Part shown: piece after piece, positions 1 through 9,871 of the stretch
Numbering within the stretch: the stretch's first letter is position 1
Layout of the letters: the number at the start of each line of letters is the position of its first letter
Source of the DNA: Gracilaria vermiculophylla
Taxonomy: Eukaryota; Rhodophyta; Florideophyceae; Gracilariales; Gracilariaceae
Length of the DNA stretch: 64,000 nt
Direction: 5' to 3'
Assembly: GCA_019155205.2 (NCBI GenBank)
Contig: JAHNZQ020003146.1
Coordinates: forward strand, 1,247,537 to 1,311,536
Notes under the pieces: model-generated
Seen by the model: the letters and a program-made list of their open reading frames with translations, nothing else
Database searches by the model: none
What the model was told of the DNA's origin: nothing
Made by a program: the position numbers and the translations under genes

Positions 1-993
1 AGATAAGGAGAAGAAGGATGGTAAGGATGGTAAGGGAGGTATGGTGTCCAAGAGTGTGGGTGAGGCTGTGAGAACAGTTGGGCTCCAAACTTTGACAATT
101 TGAAGTTCGAAATCCACGAGATGGAAACATGTGCGTAAATTTGGGTTGCATGGGGGTGGGGCCGCTGGCCGCTGCGCGGCCAGCGCCATTTCGAGCCCTT
201 TAACTAGCGTTTAGTGAGCAAAGAACTTGCTCTAAACTTGAAACTAGCAAATTGCGGTACTATGGACGGAGAGCAATAGAAAATATGAAAGAGTGATTTC
301 CAAAAAAAAAAATTTTTTGCTTGCCAACCACCGCGAACTAGCAGAATCTAGCGTTTTCGTAGTTTTTTTGAGTGATTCCCTAACAAACTTGCAATCTAGC
401 ACCCTTATCTAGCATTCCGAGAACACCGACGAATACATGTGAAGAAAAACAAGGAAGTAAGCAGGTCCGAAACCAAATTCCCAGTCCAATAACCTACATG
501 AATGAGTTCAATTGGTTTTTTGTTTAGCACGCTACTGTGCTTGTAGTAGAATGAGCCATCGGTACTCTTTTTTGCAATATTTAACATCAAAGTATTGGAA
601 GGTCTTGAATAAATAGTGTGGTCTGAAAACCAGTCAACAAATCAAAAATGAATCAATATCGAGATTGGTAGTATTTGTCCTTGTCTACGAACGCAAGGAT
701 AAGAACTTTGATGAATGTATACAAAAGAATGATTTTGCAAAACAATTTCATGCATGGAAGAATAAAAATACTACAAACAACGAAGCACTTACCGACATAC
801 CAGAAATGGAACATATTTTGAAGCATCAACCTGAGAAAGAAAGAGAGAAGGCACGTCATGAATTTCAAAGAAATAAAAATAAACTATAATTGTGTAAGCT
901 TCAACTGAAATCAACTCATATCATCCCAATTTCGAAATACATGGCGAACACTCCGGACAAAGTTTTATTCTGAACCCGTTTACACGACTTTGC
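1..993. other. AT-rich stretch without a recognised gene
   Basis: No gene family is recognisable here. A short plus-strand frame (about 665-889) would encode a very Lys/Glu/Asn-rich, helix-prone peptide, but it lacks an ATG start. It may be a decayed 5' part of the transposon companion gene that follows. Several A or T homopolymers (for example near 301-318) fit non-coding or decayed DNA. Confidence 0.4.
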
Positions 994-2428
994 ATGCTGC
1001 TTCGAGAAGATGAAAGAGCACGCTTTGCATTTACAAATACTGTTGGATTAGAGTTGACGAGAAGCCAGGTTGATGCTAACGTAAGGAAAGAGTCATTTCT
1101 GATGATCGTTCAAAACAGGTTTAATGACATAAAGATGGACAAATTTGAGAGTTTTAGGGTACCTATCGATTATTTGACTTCCAACGAACGCCCCATCACA
1201 TTTTATACGGCATCTATGTTGAAGAAGCAATTCAATCAAATCAAAACAGTTTACTGTGATTCGACACTGCCTATTTGTAGTACAGTGGCTCCTACGGAAA
1301 TTGGGTGGTTTGGCCTTAAGGTATAATATTCCTAAAGAGGGCTCGTATTTTATTAGCTGGGCCACGTGGTGCATAATCTCGCCCACGTGGGCTACAGTAC
1401 CCTTGAGGAACGGTAGAATTATTATTTATTTTAGTTAATTTAGGCAGGTAATTAGTACAGCAGTGAGATCTGCCGAGGCGGGCTCCCGGCTTGCTACTTA
1501 ATATGCCGGTTGAGCTCCACCTCTGGGGAAGTAAAGACAAGCACCCTTGAGTCTTCTCCTACTTTTCCGGTTGGAATCTTTTGTCTATCTACGCAGGTTT
1601 TTAAGCCGCCGATCCCCAGGTCGCATCATAGCAGCGCCTGTAGGAGCATTATCCGCCCAGTGAACCTCCCCCTCCGCTTGGTGTTTGCGGATCCCCTTTC
1701 AGAATCCCCCCGGCTCGCGACAGCGGATACCGCAGACCACCTTTAGGAATACGCGCCTTTGGAGTCACCAAAAACTCCTTACGGACGTTGTGCTTTTACT
1801 ACCTCGACAGGAAGGCTGACAGTACCATAGGTTTGCCTCTAAACAAAACGATAGTTCGTTTGTCAGTTACATTTTGTGGGATACGAGTAATGAAGAACTA
1901 ACCTCTGATTTCAATCGCGTTCTGATTCTTTTTCTTATCTGTAGGATAGGCACACCGCCAGAGGACGTTTTATTGCTCAGCTTATCTAATAAAATAATAT
2001 GCGAAGAAGAGGCTGGATATGAGGAAGGTGTTCCACTTAGCCGAGAAAACAAAGACCAGAATGTGCGAAAAAAACGACTCTTGCACCACGACCGCGGAGT
2101 TATTAGGGCTGAGCTTTTGAACCTCTCCGAAGACCTGAGTCGCCTGGGATCGTCTTTTGAAGCACAAACGGCACTGTTAACGGAGCAGTTAAATTTTGAA
2201 CGGGCCATACATGAAGAAAGCGGAGACAAAGAAATGATTATCGGGATGGAAGTGTAGAACAGATTAATGTCCCTCACGAAAGAGAGTACTCTGCGCTACG
2301 AACGAGAGCAGAAGACAGGAATTCAGTCGTTCATCGAAAGTTATCGAATGGTATTGGAAGAGAATCAAAGTCAATTTGATGCTTTCCATAACGCTCTTAA
2401 TACCAATAAACGCGAAGGCAATCGGTAA
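994..2428 (+). pseudogene. PIF/Harbinger-type companion gene (Myb/SANT-like N-terminus, helical C-terminus), broken
   Basis: The first part (994-1275) has the pattern of a Myb/SANT-like DNA-binding region of transposon companion proteins: a run of basic helices ending in a segment like LKKQFNQIK. A solo LTR is inserted there. After the LTR the frame continues (about 1866-2428) with an acidic EEAGYEEGV block, an RKK cluster and a long Leu/Glu helical region, to a TAA. One in-frame TAG at 2255-2257 splits the tail. The order ED..L-EEGV-EN-RK-helix matches the minus-strand gene at 30399-30887, so the two look like one family. Such companions help PIF/Harbinger transposases bind DNA and enter the nucleus. 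The likely transposase partner is the minus-strand pseudogene at 6764-7945. The family call rests on pattern recognition. Confidence 0.5.
1276..1829 (+). repeat. Solo LTR of the chromovirus family
   Basis: A 554-bp copy begins TGTAGTACAGTGG and ends CAGTACCATA, matching the LTRs that bound the three chromoviruses. No internal region follows, so it is a solo LTR. Two CACGTG boxes (1363-1368 and 1384-1389) lie upstream of an AT-rich TATA-like tract near 1420-1440, which is where a U3 promoter would sit. Flanking pentamers (ctatt and ggttt) do not match, so the target duplication is decayed or lost. It interrupts the companion gene. Confidence 0.85.
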
Positions 2429-2449
2429 CTGATCTTTCTTACGTACTGT

Positions 2450-3003
2450 TGTAGTATAAAGGATCATAAGATACTATGTTGGTGTAACTTTGTGGCGCGA
2501 TATTCCTACGGAGAGCTCTTACTTTATTAACTTAGCCATATGGTGCATAGTTCGGCCCGCGTGCGCTGCAGTATCCTTAAGGGACGGTAGAACTTATATT
2601 TATATTAGGTAATTTTGTCGGTAATTACTACAGTAGTGAGACCTGCCGATCCGGGCTCCTGGCTTGGTACTTGATCTGCCGGTCGAACTCCACCTCTGGG
2701 GAGGTAAACCAAACACCCTTGAGTCTTCATCTTCTTTTCCGGTTGGAGACTCTCTTCGATCATTCTAAGGTTTCTTTTAGCCGCCGATCCCCAGGTCGCC
2801 TCGTAGCAGTGCCTGTGAGAGCATTGCCCGCCCAATGAACCTCCCCCTCCGCTTGGTGTTCGCGAATCCCCTTCAAGAATTCTTTCGGCTCGCGACAGCG
2901 ATTACCGGAGACCACTTTTAGGAACTCGCGCTTTTGGGCTCAACAGAAACTCCTGACGGACGTTGTGCTCTACTACCTCGAAAAAAGAACTAACAGTACC
3001 GCA
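2450..3003 (+). repeat. Solo LTR of the chromovirus family with near-perfect 5-bp target duplication
   Basis: This 554-bp copy begins TGTAGTATAAAGGATC and ends CAGTACCGCA. The flanks are actgt (2445-2449) and acggt (3004-3008), one mismatch from a 5-bp target-site duplication. It lies 22 bp after the stop of the companion gene. It probably arose by recombination between the two LTRs of one insertion. Confidence 0.85.
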
Positions 3004-6000
3004 ACGGTGATATTTGAAGCGCAGTTCATGATTTGAGTTCGTCGCTAGGAGAAATGACATTCGCAATGCGGTGGCATTCGATGCCCGGTGAAGCAGGGCC
3101 GTAATCCAAGGTACGTCTGTGCCCTTCGGTAGTCCTCGACGCACAGCTCTGGCCTAAGCCAGCCGATGGTTGCAGTGGGCTGCTGGAAGCCGTGCTTTAT
3201 ACATCTGCGGGGAGTGTTCTCTGCTTCGCGCCACAAGAGCAGTGCGCTTCGAAACAACAAGAGCTTTTCTGACCCACGATGTGACCCCTTCATTTACATG
3301 GCCGGAATGAAGCATCAAGAAGCTTATGTCCTACATGCAGGGTCATCTTTTTCACCCAAGACGACGGAGTGTTTACTTTGTTTGCAGGAAGAAAACAATC
3401 ACCGCTCTGAATTGCAATACAAGCGTGGAAGCTGCGCTCTCGGCTCATGTCTTGATTCGCGTCAGAACATAGCCAGTAACGTCGAACATGCTACAAAGAG
3501 AGGTGGCTCAGTCTGTGGTATGAACCTGTTCATCTGTGTTGCCTTCAAGCTTTCGCTAACCCTTTTTGGACGCTGCTTCGTCCAACTAGAACACAAGGTT
3601 CGTGCAGTTGTGGAACTCGTAATGTTTCTCGGAAATACCTTTCTTGCACGATACTGGGAATGGCGCATTTTAGTGTCTTCTATATTTCTACAGAGAATGT
3701 AATGCTCACACATCAATGACTGCAAGAATGTAAGTTGGAAGCACCGTAAATGTACAAATGCCGGCCCCAGTCATTCACGACGTGATTCATACAGTCCCAA
3801 AAGACACTGCAGAGAACAACGGTATATGTGCTTCAGAAACTATTCCCGTCGTATCGTCTTTCAACGAAGAGCATGCAGACTCTCCACAAAAAATATCTCT
3901 GGTATAGACTGGAGAGCCAGCATCGGGCTTCAGTTGCGTTCCAAGCGGCCAAGGGGTTCACCGAGCATCTGAAAGATTTGCTAGCCGGGTAGGGATGTGG
4001 TTATTGAACGGGACAGGATATTCTTCGCACCACCAAGAGTCATTACCGTCGTGGCCTTAGTTCTACTCCTAGAGAAGTTGCAGATTGATTACCGAAGCAT
4101 TTGGAAGGGGTTTCAAAGAAAAGAAGCGAAGCCACGGGATGGGAGGTCTGAAGTACGCAGGATTGCTTCCCAGCAATCAAAGTATTCACACGGTCATACT
4201 TTCTTTCGATGTAAGTCCCGATCGACATCACCGGCAAAGAGATCCCGATAGCATAGTCCAGTTTATATTTAAGAAAGCATAGAGAACGCAGAGAGGTGCA
4301 GCTTTTGTTGCGTTCTGTATTCTCGTAGATACTGAGGGAACGGATGAGTCATGTTCTCTTGATCTACAGCGATTCAGCGAAGAAGGGCTTGGGAATATTC
4401 GGTGTGAAGCGAGAGAGAGAGTTGGGCTCAGCGTACATGTTTGTAAAGTGCCACCACCATGTATAGTTGGCGGGGAGGATGCAGGTGGTATAGATACAAA
4501 TGATTTGAATGGATGACATGGGGAAATTGAGATACATCGATTTACCTAACGCAGAGATGTTCGAGTTTGCATTGTTAGCACCCCCATAACAATGAAGGAG
4601 ATGCAGCTTCTTGTTAAAGGCAATAGACTGAATTGATTTGGATACCTCGAGCAATACAGAAAACGAAGGCGCTATGGATTAATTGCAGCAATTGGTGACC
4701 CACAGAGGGAAATCTGACATTCTGTCCTGGTTACCGATGATATCAAAGGAATAGGTCACATCGTACACCGTGGAGTGGTTGGAGCACAAGACATTAGAGT
4801 AAAGATAGGATTGTCACAGCGCAGATAAACAGCAGAACTTCGAAAGCTGCTCGGGAGAAGGGAGGAGATTGTCGAGTTGATGACACATTGTAGGTACTGT
4901 TGGAAGTCTTTCTTAGAGTACGAAAGCACGGTATGGAAACTGGAACGCTGAATTAGCGTGTGGAGGATATGCAAACAGTAGGTTTCACGCGCCAGAATTG
5001 ATAACCCATGAAGGCAATAATGCCCACGGCATTGAATGAGCTGAATAGCGTGAATTGTAGAGGATGCTGACGGATGAAGTTTGGAGTTCAATGGATAGCA
5101 CATGTAAGCACAAATAACCGTCCTACTAGCCCTGATAAGGTTACTCTTGTGCGCCGTGCGATGCGCGTCGGGAAAAGTGCTCAAATTGCTCCCATCACGC
5201 GTTTGTGCTAGCGTGAGGGGCTCGTACGTGGCTTCTTCCATTATGAATCCGTTTTCTCTATCGCTTCTACTGCTACCGCGAGCCCTTTGCTTCTTCGAAG
5301 CCGAAGTCCAGTTCTTCAGCGGGGAGAACGATGCATGCTGTGATCGCGTTCACTGCTATCTGGTCACCGTTGGGCCTATTTGTCTGTCGTTTTGGTTGTG
5401 ATTGTTTCACTTCTTAGTTTTTTGACGTGCGCAGTACTGACAACGTACGACGACATCCGACACTCTTATGAGGTTCGTTGTGGCTGTTTTTAATCATGAC
5501 GATTCGTGTTGGTATGAGGCAATCATAGCCTTGTTCATAAATGTTCTGGTAGTTGCTTCAACTCGACAGCGAATTCTACATCAGCGCGTTAGGCTTCACT
5601 ACATTGTTGATGAGTTCGAATTCGTCACAAAATACGTACATGGATCCTTGGTCGAACACGCTATGCCTCAAACAGATATCTGAAAGGTTACCCAACGCCC
5701 AACAGTTGAACATATTGTACGAAGACTTTCAAGATTTGAAGGTGGAGCTCGTCGTGGAAGTGCGTTTCATGCACGCTTGTTTCGACATGATTGGAGTGTG
5801 GGAAACATTTTCGGCGATTCTTGGCGGTCCAGCTGCACCCTGATTAAATGAGACGGGAGATGATGGTTTGGAAGAAGATTGCATTTCGTACTCGGTACCA
5901 GATGAGGATGATCATGACCAGGATCGCTGTTTTGGCGTATTGAGAGAGCCGCGCTACTGGCTAGGAAGCTTGCTTGCCTCTCCTTGTAACCTGTGTCGAT

Positions 6001-6763
6001 CCTTGCCGTGTTCATTTGCTTTTCGTGTTTCACTGTGGCTTTGCATCGCGGGTTCTGGATATCTTTCTGTGCACTGCAACTCGTTTTACAATGCTAGAAC
6101 CAGTTCTCAACCGAATAACGTGGAATAACCACGCCCGTGGCAGCATGAAGCAAACCACGCGTGCCATCATGAAAGCCAAAGGCCCGCGAGGTTTACGGAG
6201 CGGTACCGGGGAAGTGGGGCTGTCTGCGTTTGCTTAGCCTTTCGTGACATAAGCGGCATTCCGCTCTTTGCTGACGAGGAACAAGAAGGTCGTCGAATAT
6301 GAACACGGAGAGACTGCGTCGTTGACGAGGATGTGCACCACGGTACAGCTCTGTGGCCTGATGACGTCGGTGGATGTGGTGCAGCAGCGTAGGCATATTG
6401 ACGTTCAAGAGATGTGCCCTTCGGCAGCAATGTGCGCGCGGCAAGTAAGCTGGCATCACGGTGGATCTGTGTTTTTGGCCTTCCATAAAACAATGGTATT
6501 GCTCCATTTGCTCTTCACAATGGATTATTAGTGCTTCTGATGTATGCTTTCTGCAGCTGACAGGAGTGGAAGATGATGAGATGGAAGAAGGAATGCCGAT
6601 AGAGTGAGCAAGATAACTGAATCCAAATTCCCTCTGGTACGAACAGTTTCGCAATAATAGAATTGTATTCTCCGGGATGCTCACAATTTTATCTCCCGTG
6701 CACACATTGGACTGCAGCTCAATAATGGTTATTATCCCACGGAGTCCTGACCGGAGGGGGTCG
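3004..6763. other. Unassigned DNA with broken or non-significant reading frames
   Basis: I recognise no family in this stretch. It holds moderately long frames on both strands, for example a Cys-rich plus-strand frame at 3166-3702, a minus-strand frame at 6193-6795 and a 49-codon plus-strand ORF with ATG at 3758-3907. None shows a motif. It lies between the two halves of what looks like one Harbinger pair, so it may be captured or later inserted DNA. Confidence 0.35.
4364..5241 (-). pseudogene. Unidentified broken protein-coding region
   Basis: Two minus-strand frames (5241 down to 4756 and about 4800 down to 4364) look like parts of one protein. The first has a Leu/His/Cys-rich region. The second, offset in frame, reads on through a TAA near 4680 with ordinary protein-like composition (aromatic-rich, with a WWW near the end). 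A frameshift plus a nonsense codon, or unrecognised introns, would explain the break. The protein family is not recognised. Confidence 0.3.
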
Positions 6764-7945
6764 TTACAAGTTCCTGCGCTGCACCGAGGATACAAGTTCG
6801 TCCCTTAATGTAGACGTTGACCTCTTGCTGTTCTCTGTTTGAAACAGTGAATCTTGCGTCTCGTTGTTCCGCTTGCCCGCAGAATACCATTCATTTATCT
6901 CCAGCTCGTACTGCACTGGATTTGCAGATTTAGTGTGCTGCAGATTATCTTCGTGATTAGCCAGACAAGAAAAATGTAATTTCATACACAGATACACTAA
7001 CCTTGCATAGATCGAAACCGAAAATTGTAAACGTTTTTAAATATCCTCCACCACAAAACGAGCATTCCAAACGCTTGCTCTACATGTACTCGCAACGAAG
7101 AATGGAAATAATTAGACGCATCTTCATAGGGACCCTTTACCTGTGATTAAGGAATCGGGGGTGATCAGGCTCTCACTACAAATGGACGCTTCATCTCCTG
7201 CGATCCAGAACTCTTGTCGTAGACCTTGAACTTCTAAATACTTTTCAAAGCTAGATACTGCGTGCACCAAAGCGTCGTGCGCTGTACCTACGCAGCGTGC
7301 CGAATAGCTACGAAATAAGTTTGAGAAGTCTACCAACGCTTGCACTGGTGAGGCATAGTATCCTTTGCGGAAATAAAAAGACGCAGGATTGAGGAATCTT
7401 GCTGGTTTTCGAGTTCAAATTGATGTACCATCCAAGGCCCCACCCTAACCCGTAAGTGGATTTGCCGGTGACCGAGAATATTTGAAATCTTCCGAGAGCT
7501 TGTGAAGTTCGTCTAATGTTTTGGGAACCTCCGGGAGTCTAGGAACCTTCATCAAACCCAGAGAAGTCCCGTGAAAGATTTAATACACTTTTGATGCTCA
7601 AACTCGAAAACTCATCATAGTATCCAGGTAGCAGGCGCCACGAGGCATACCCAACGTTATCGCTGATCTCATATCTGGAGCAATTGTCGTTCGACCGGAC
7701 CATGTACCCACGGATTGATTTCTGTACACAGCAGGCTCAGTTTTGGTCAATAGCCTGGAAAATGTACTACTGCTCATTCGAAATGCTCTTTTAAAAGAAC
7801 GAGGATTATATAATGCTGCAAGCTGCCTGAATACACACTTTGTCTAAAGAAGGCTCAAGATGCAGAAACGTCTGCACTGCATGTGGGTGTAGCTCATGAA
7901 GAATACTCACTGCAACTAGTGCAGAACAAGCCGCAGCATTTCCGA
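6764..7945 (-). pseudogene. PIF/Harbinger (HARBI1-like, DDE_Tnp_4) transposase, broken
   Basis: Reading leftward, the N-terminal part has NPRSFKRAFRMSSSTF, then TIAPDMRSAITLGMPRGA, typical of the region before the DDE core. Next come GGALDGT (first Asp) with FYFRKGYY, the GDEA segment (second Asp) and SSLRVHVEQAFGMLV (third catalytic residue, Glu). The tail ends with an RDELV...RR block like other HARBI1 relatives. There are in-frame stops after MMSFRV, after ALDGTSI and elsewhere, and frameshifts near 7130 and 7800, so it cannot be active. Known relatives cut and paste DNA with 3-bp target duplications. The family call is firm; the outer boundaries and TIRs were not found. Confidence 0.8.
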
Positions 7946-8207
7946 CCTGACTGCCTCGCTTTTAAGCACATCTTAAAAGTCTTTATCCATTCTTCTTGCC
8001 CGAAATGACCAAGGAATAAAGTTATCTGGTTTAATGCATGGTTTCAGTATTTAAATGAATGTTGAGCGTGTTCCGAACGTCTTCAATACCCGACAAGACC
8101 TTCAAAAGATTTACTGTGGATCTGGGTGGCAAACAGGGCTGCTTTGTGCTTGGCTGACAGCAAAAAGTAATATATAAATTTCGATAAAGAACACACATAC
8201 ATGAGCT

Positions 8208-8510
8208 TGTTCGGAACTGCCCTCAAGTGCGACTCAAAACCCGGAATGCAGTAGGTCAATCACTATGGAGCCTACTCCGCCGTTCTTTTCTCCAGAACAG
8301 CACTCGACTTTCGGCGGGTGCCGCCGCCGGCGAGGCTCGGGCACCATCCGCCACGGCAGCAGCCCGCCGCTAGAGTATTATAAATAGTCTGCCTGGTCTC
8401 TCGTCCTATTAAACTCCGGGACCTCGATCGTCCTCCGTCAATCAATACTGTGGCTCTTCGAACAATCTCCTTCTCTCTAATTCCTTCATCCCGAGGCTTT
8501 TAACACTACA
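8208..8510 (+). repeat. LTR- or promoter-like block with TATA box
   Basis: A GC-rich block in AT-rich surroundings begins TGTTCGGAAC and ends TTTTAACACTACA, so it has TG...CA termini. It holds a good TATA box (TATTATAAATAG near 8377) about 100 bp before its end. This layout suits a short solo LTR of another retroelement, or the promoter of a lost gene. No matching target duplication (gagct and aacca) and no second copy were found, so the call is tentative. Confidence 0.35.
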
Positions 8511-8590
8511 AACCACAAAATGTAGCCCTTACTTGAACGCTGTTTGCTCAGAAAGATGTAGCCATACTAGTGTCTATCGGACCGTTGCGA

Positions 8591-8650
8591 TGACCTCATA
8601 TCAAGTCAAACTGACCTCACAAAAGGTCTAATTGACCTCATACCAGGTCA
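8591..8650. promoter_or_regulatory. Three 18-bp palindromes (TGACCT-N6-AGGTCA) at exact 21-bp period
   Basis: Three units start at 8591, 8612 and 8633. They read TGACCTCATATCAAGTCA, TGACCTCACAAAAGGTCT and TGACCTCATACCAGGTCA. Each is an imperfect inverted repeat with a 6-bp centre. The 21-bp spacing equals two helical turns, so three dimeric proteins could bind on one face. A related half site (TTGACCTC) lies near 8950. The array may be an operator cluster or subterminal binding sites of a DNA transposon. Confidence 0.55.
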
Positions 8651-9129
8651 GCGCACCATCACGCGAAATGCGAAGAATACTGAAAGATGATCCGTAAGTC
8701 TACGCATTTTGAATTTTAAACATGAAAAATAGCCTACGGAGCTAATCCAGTTTTGCAAAGATGTGTCTTCATGGCACCAATTCACGGATGTTGTTGACAG
8801 CCCTGACTGCTTCAACAGCTACAAATGTTGACTGTGTTTTGTGGACCTGGTTCGGCGCTACCAGTCAATATAACACATTCAAAATATCATATTGAAACGA
8901 AAGAGAGAAAATTTTAAATGCTTTGGTATAACTCGGAAGTAAGTTTAATTGACCTCTTATGAGATCTCTGGTGCAATAAATAACAGTTAGGCCCATTCTT
9001 AGAGCCGTTCGACGATCCGTTTGTTGCGTGTCGATCCACGTGGCTTACGTATTTTGAGGTGCAGGTAGAGCTCCAATGATAAAGCGGCGATTGTGTCTTA
9101 TCAAGGGCCAGCGTCTTTATAGTGGTACC
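8651..9129. other. No gene seen
   Basis: Only short frames without recognisable motifs occur here. The DNA is AT-rich. Confidence 0.4.
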
Positions 9130-9256
9130 TTTGGTTCTCCAATCGAGGGGGTAACGCACAACGTGTGTAAGGTGTTTATATTGACTCCATTGGCGCGAAT
9201 TCCTAATGTTGGTCTCCGGTATTCACTGTCACGAGCCGGGGAATCCTGATAAGGGA
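9130..9256 (-). repeat. Truncated chromovirus LTR abutting chromovirus A
   Basis: About 125 bp match the end of the LTR in minus orientation, including TTGACTCC, GGTCTCCGGTAT and CACGAGCCGGGG. The copy stops where the 3' LTR of chromovirus A begins. The missing remainder was not found beyond the far end of chromovirus A, so this is a truncated copy and not a clean nested insertion. Confidence 0.75.
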
Positions 9257-9809
9257 TGTGGTACCGGCAGTTATCCTTTTGAGGTGGTAGCGCACAACTA
9301 CCGCTAAGAGTTTATGTTGACTCCAAAGGCCCGAGTTCATAAAAGCGGTCTCCGGTACTCGCTGTCGCGAGCCGGGAGAATTTTGGAAGGGGACCCGCAA
9401 ACACCAAGCGGAGAGGGAGGTTCACTGAGCGGACATTGTTGCTACAGGTGCTGCTACGAGGCGACTTGGCTATCGGCGGCTTAGAAACCTAACGATGTTC
9501 CACGAGAGTCTCCAACCCGAAAAATAGATGTAGACAAAAGGGTGCTTGGTTTCCTTCCCCAGAGGCAGAGCTCGACCGGCAGATTAAGTATCTCGCTGGG
9601 AGCCGACCTGGGCAGGTCTCACTACTGTAGTAATTACTTGCGCAAAGTAACTACAATAAACCTATAATTTACCGTTTCTTAGGGATACTTTAGCGCACGT
9701 GGGCCGAAATATGCACCACGTGTCTTAGTTATTAAGATACGAGCCCTCCTCAGGAATATCCTGCCCTAAAGCCACACCACCATATCACTTTAAGATTCAC
9801 TGTACTGCA
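9257..9809 (-). repeat. 3' LTR of chromovirus A
   Basis: The 553-bp repeat reads TGTGGTACCGGCAG on the plus strand at its left end and ends CACTGTACTGCA, the reverse complement of the family LTR. It diverges visibly from its partner at 19123-19673, which implies an old insertion. Confidence 0.9.
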
Positions 9810-9821
9810 TACTCCCCTTTC
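9810..9821 (-). promoter_or_regulatory. Polypurine tract of chromovirus A
   Basis: Immediately inside the 3' LTR the minus strand reads AAAGGGGAGTA. This purine run would prime plus-strand DNA synthesis. Equivalent tracts sit beside the 3' LTRs of chromovirus B (AACGGGGGTA) and C (AAAAGGGGAA), which fixes the orientation of all three elements. Confidence 0.8.
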
Positions 9822-9871
9822 ATGAACTGCACTACGTGTTTGAGGTGCATCTGTCATAGCTCGGTATATAA

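Noticed and set aside
3166..3702. A 178-codon plus-strand Cys-rich frame
   Set aside because: Composition is unremarkable for chance, there is no motif, and both strands are open in the same stretch; left inside the unassigned region.
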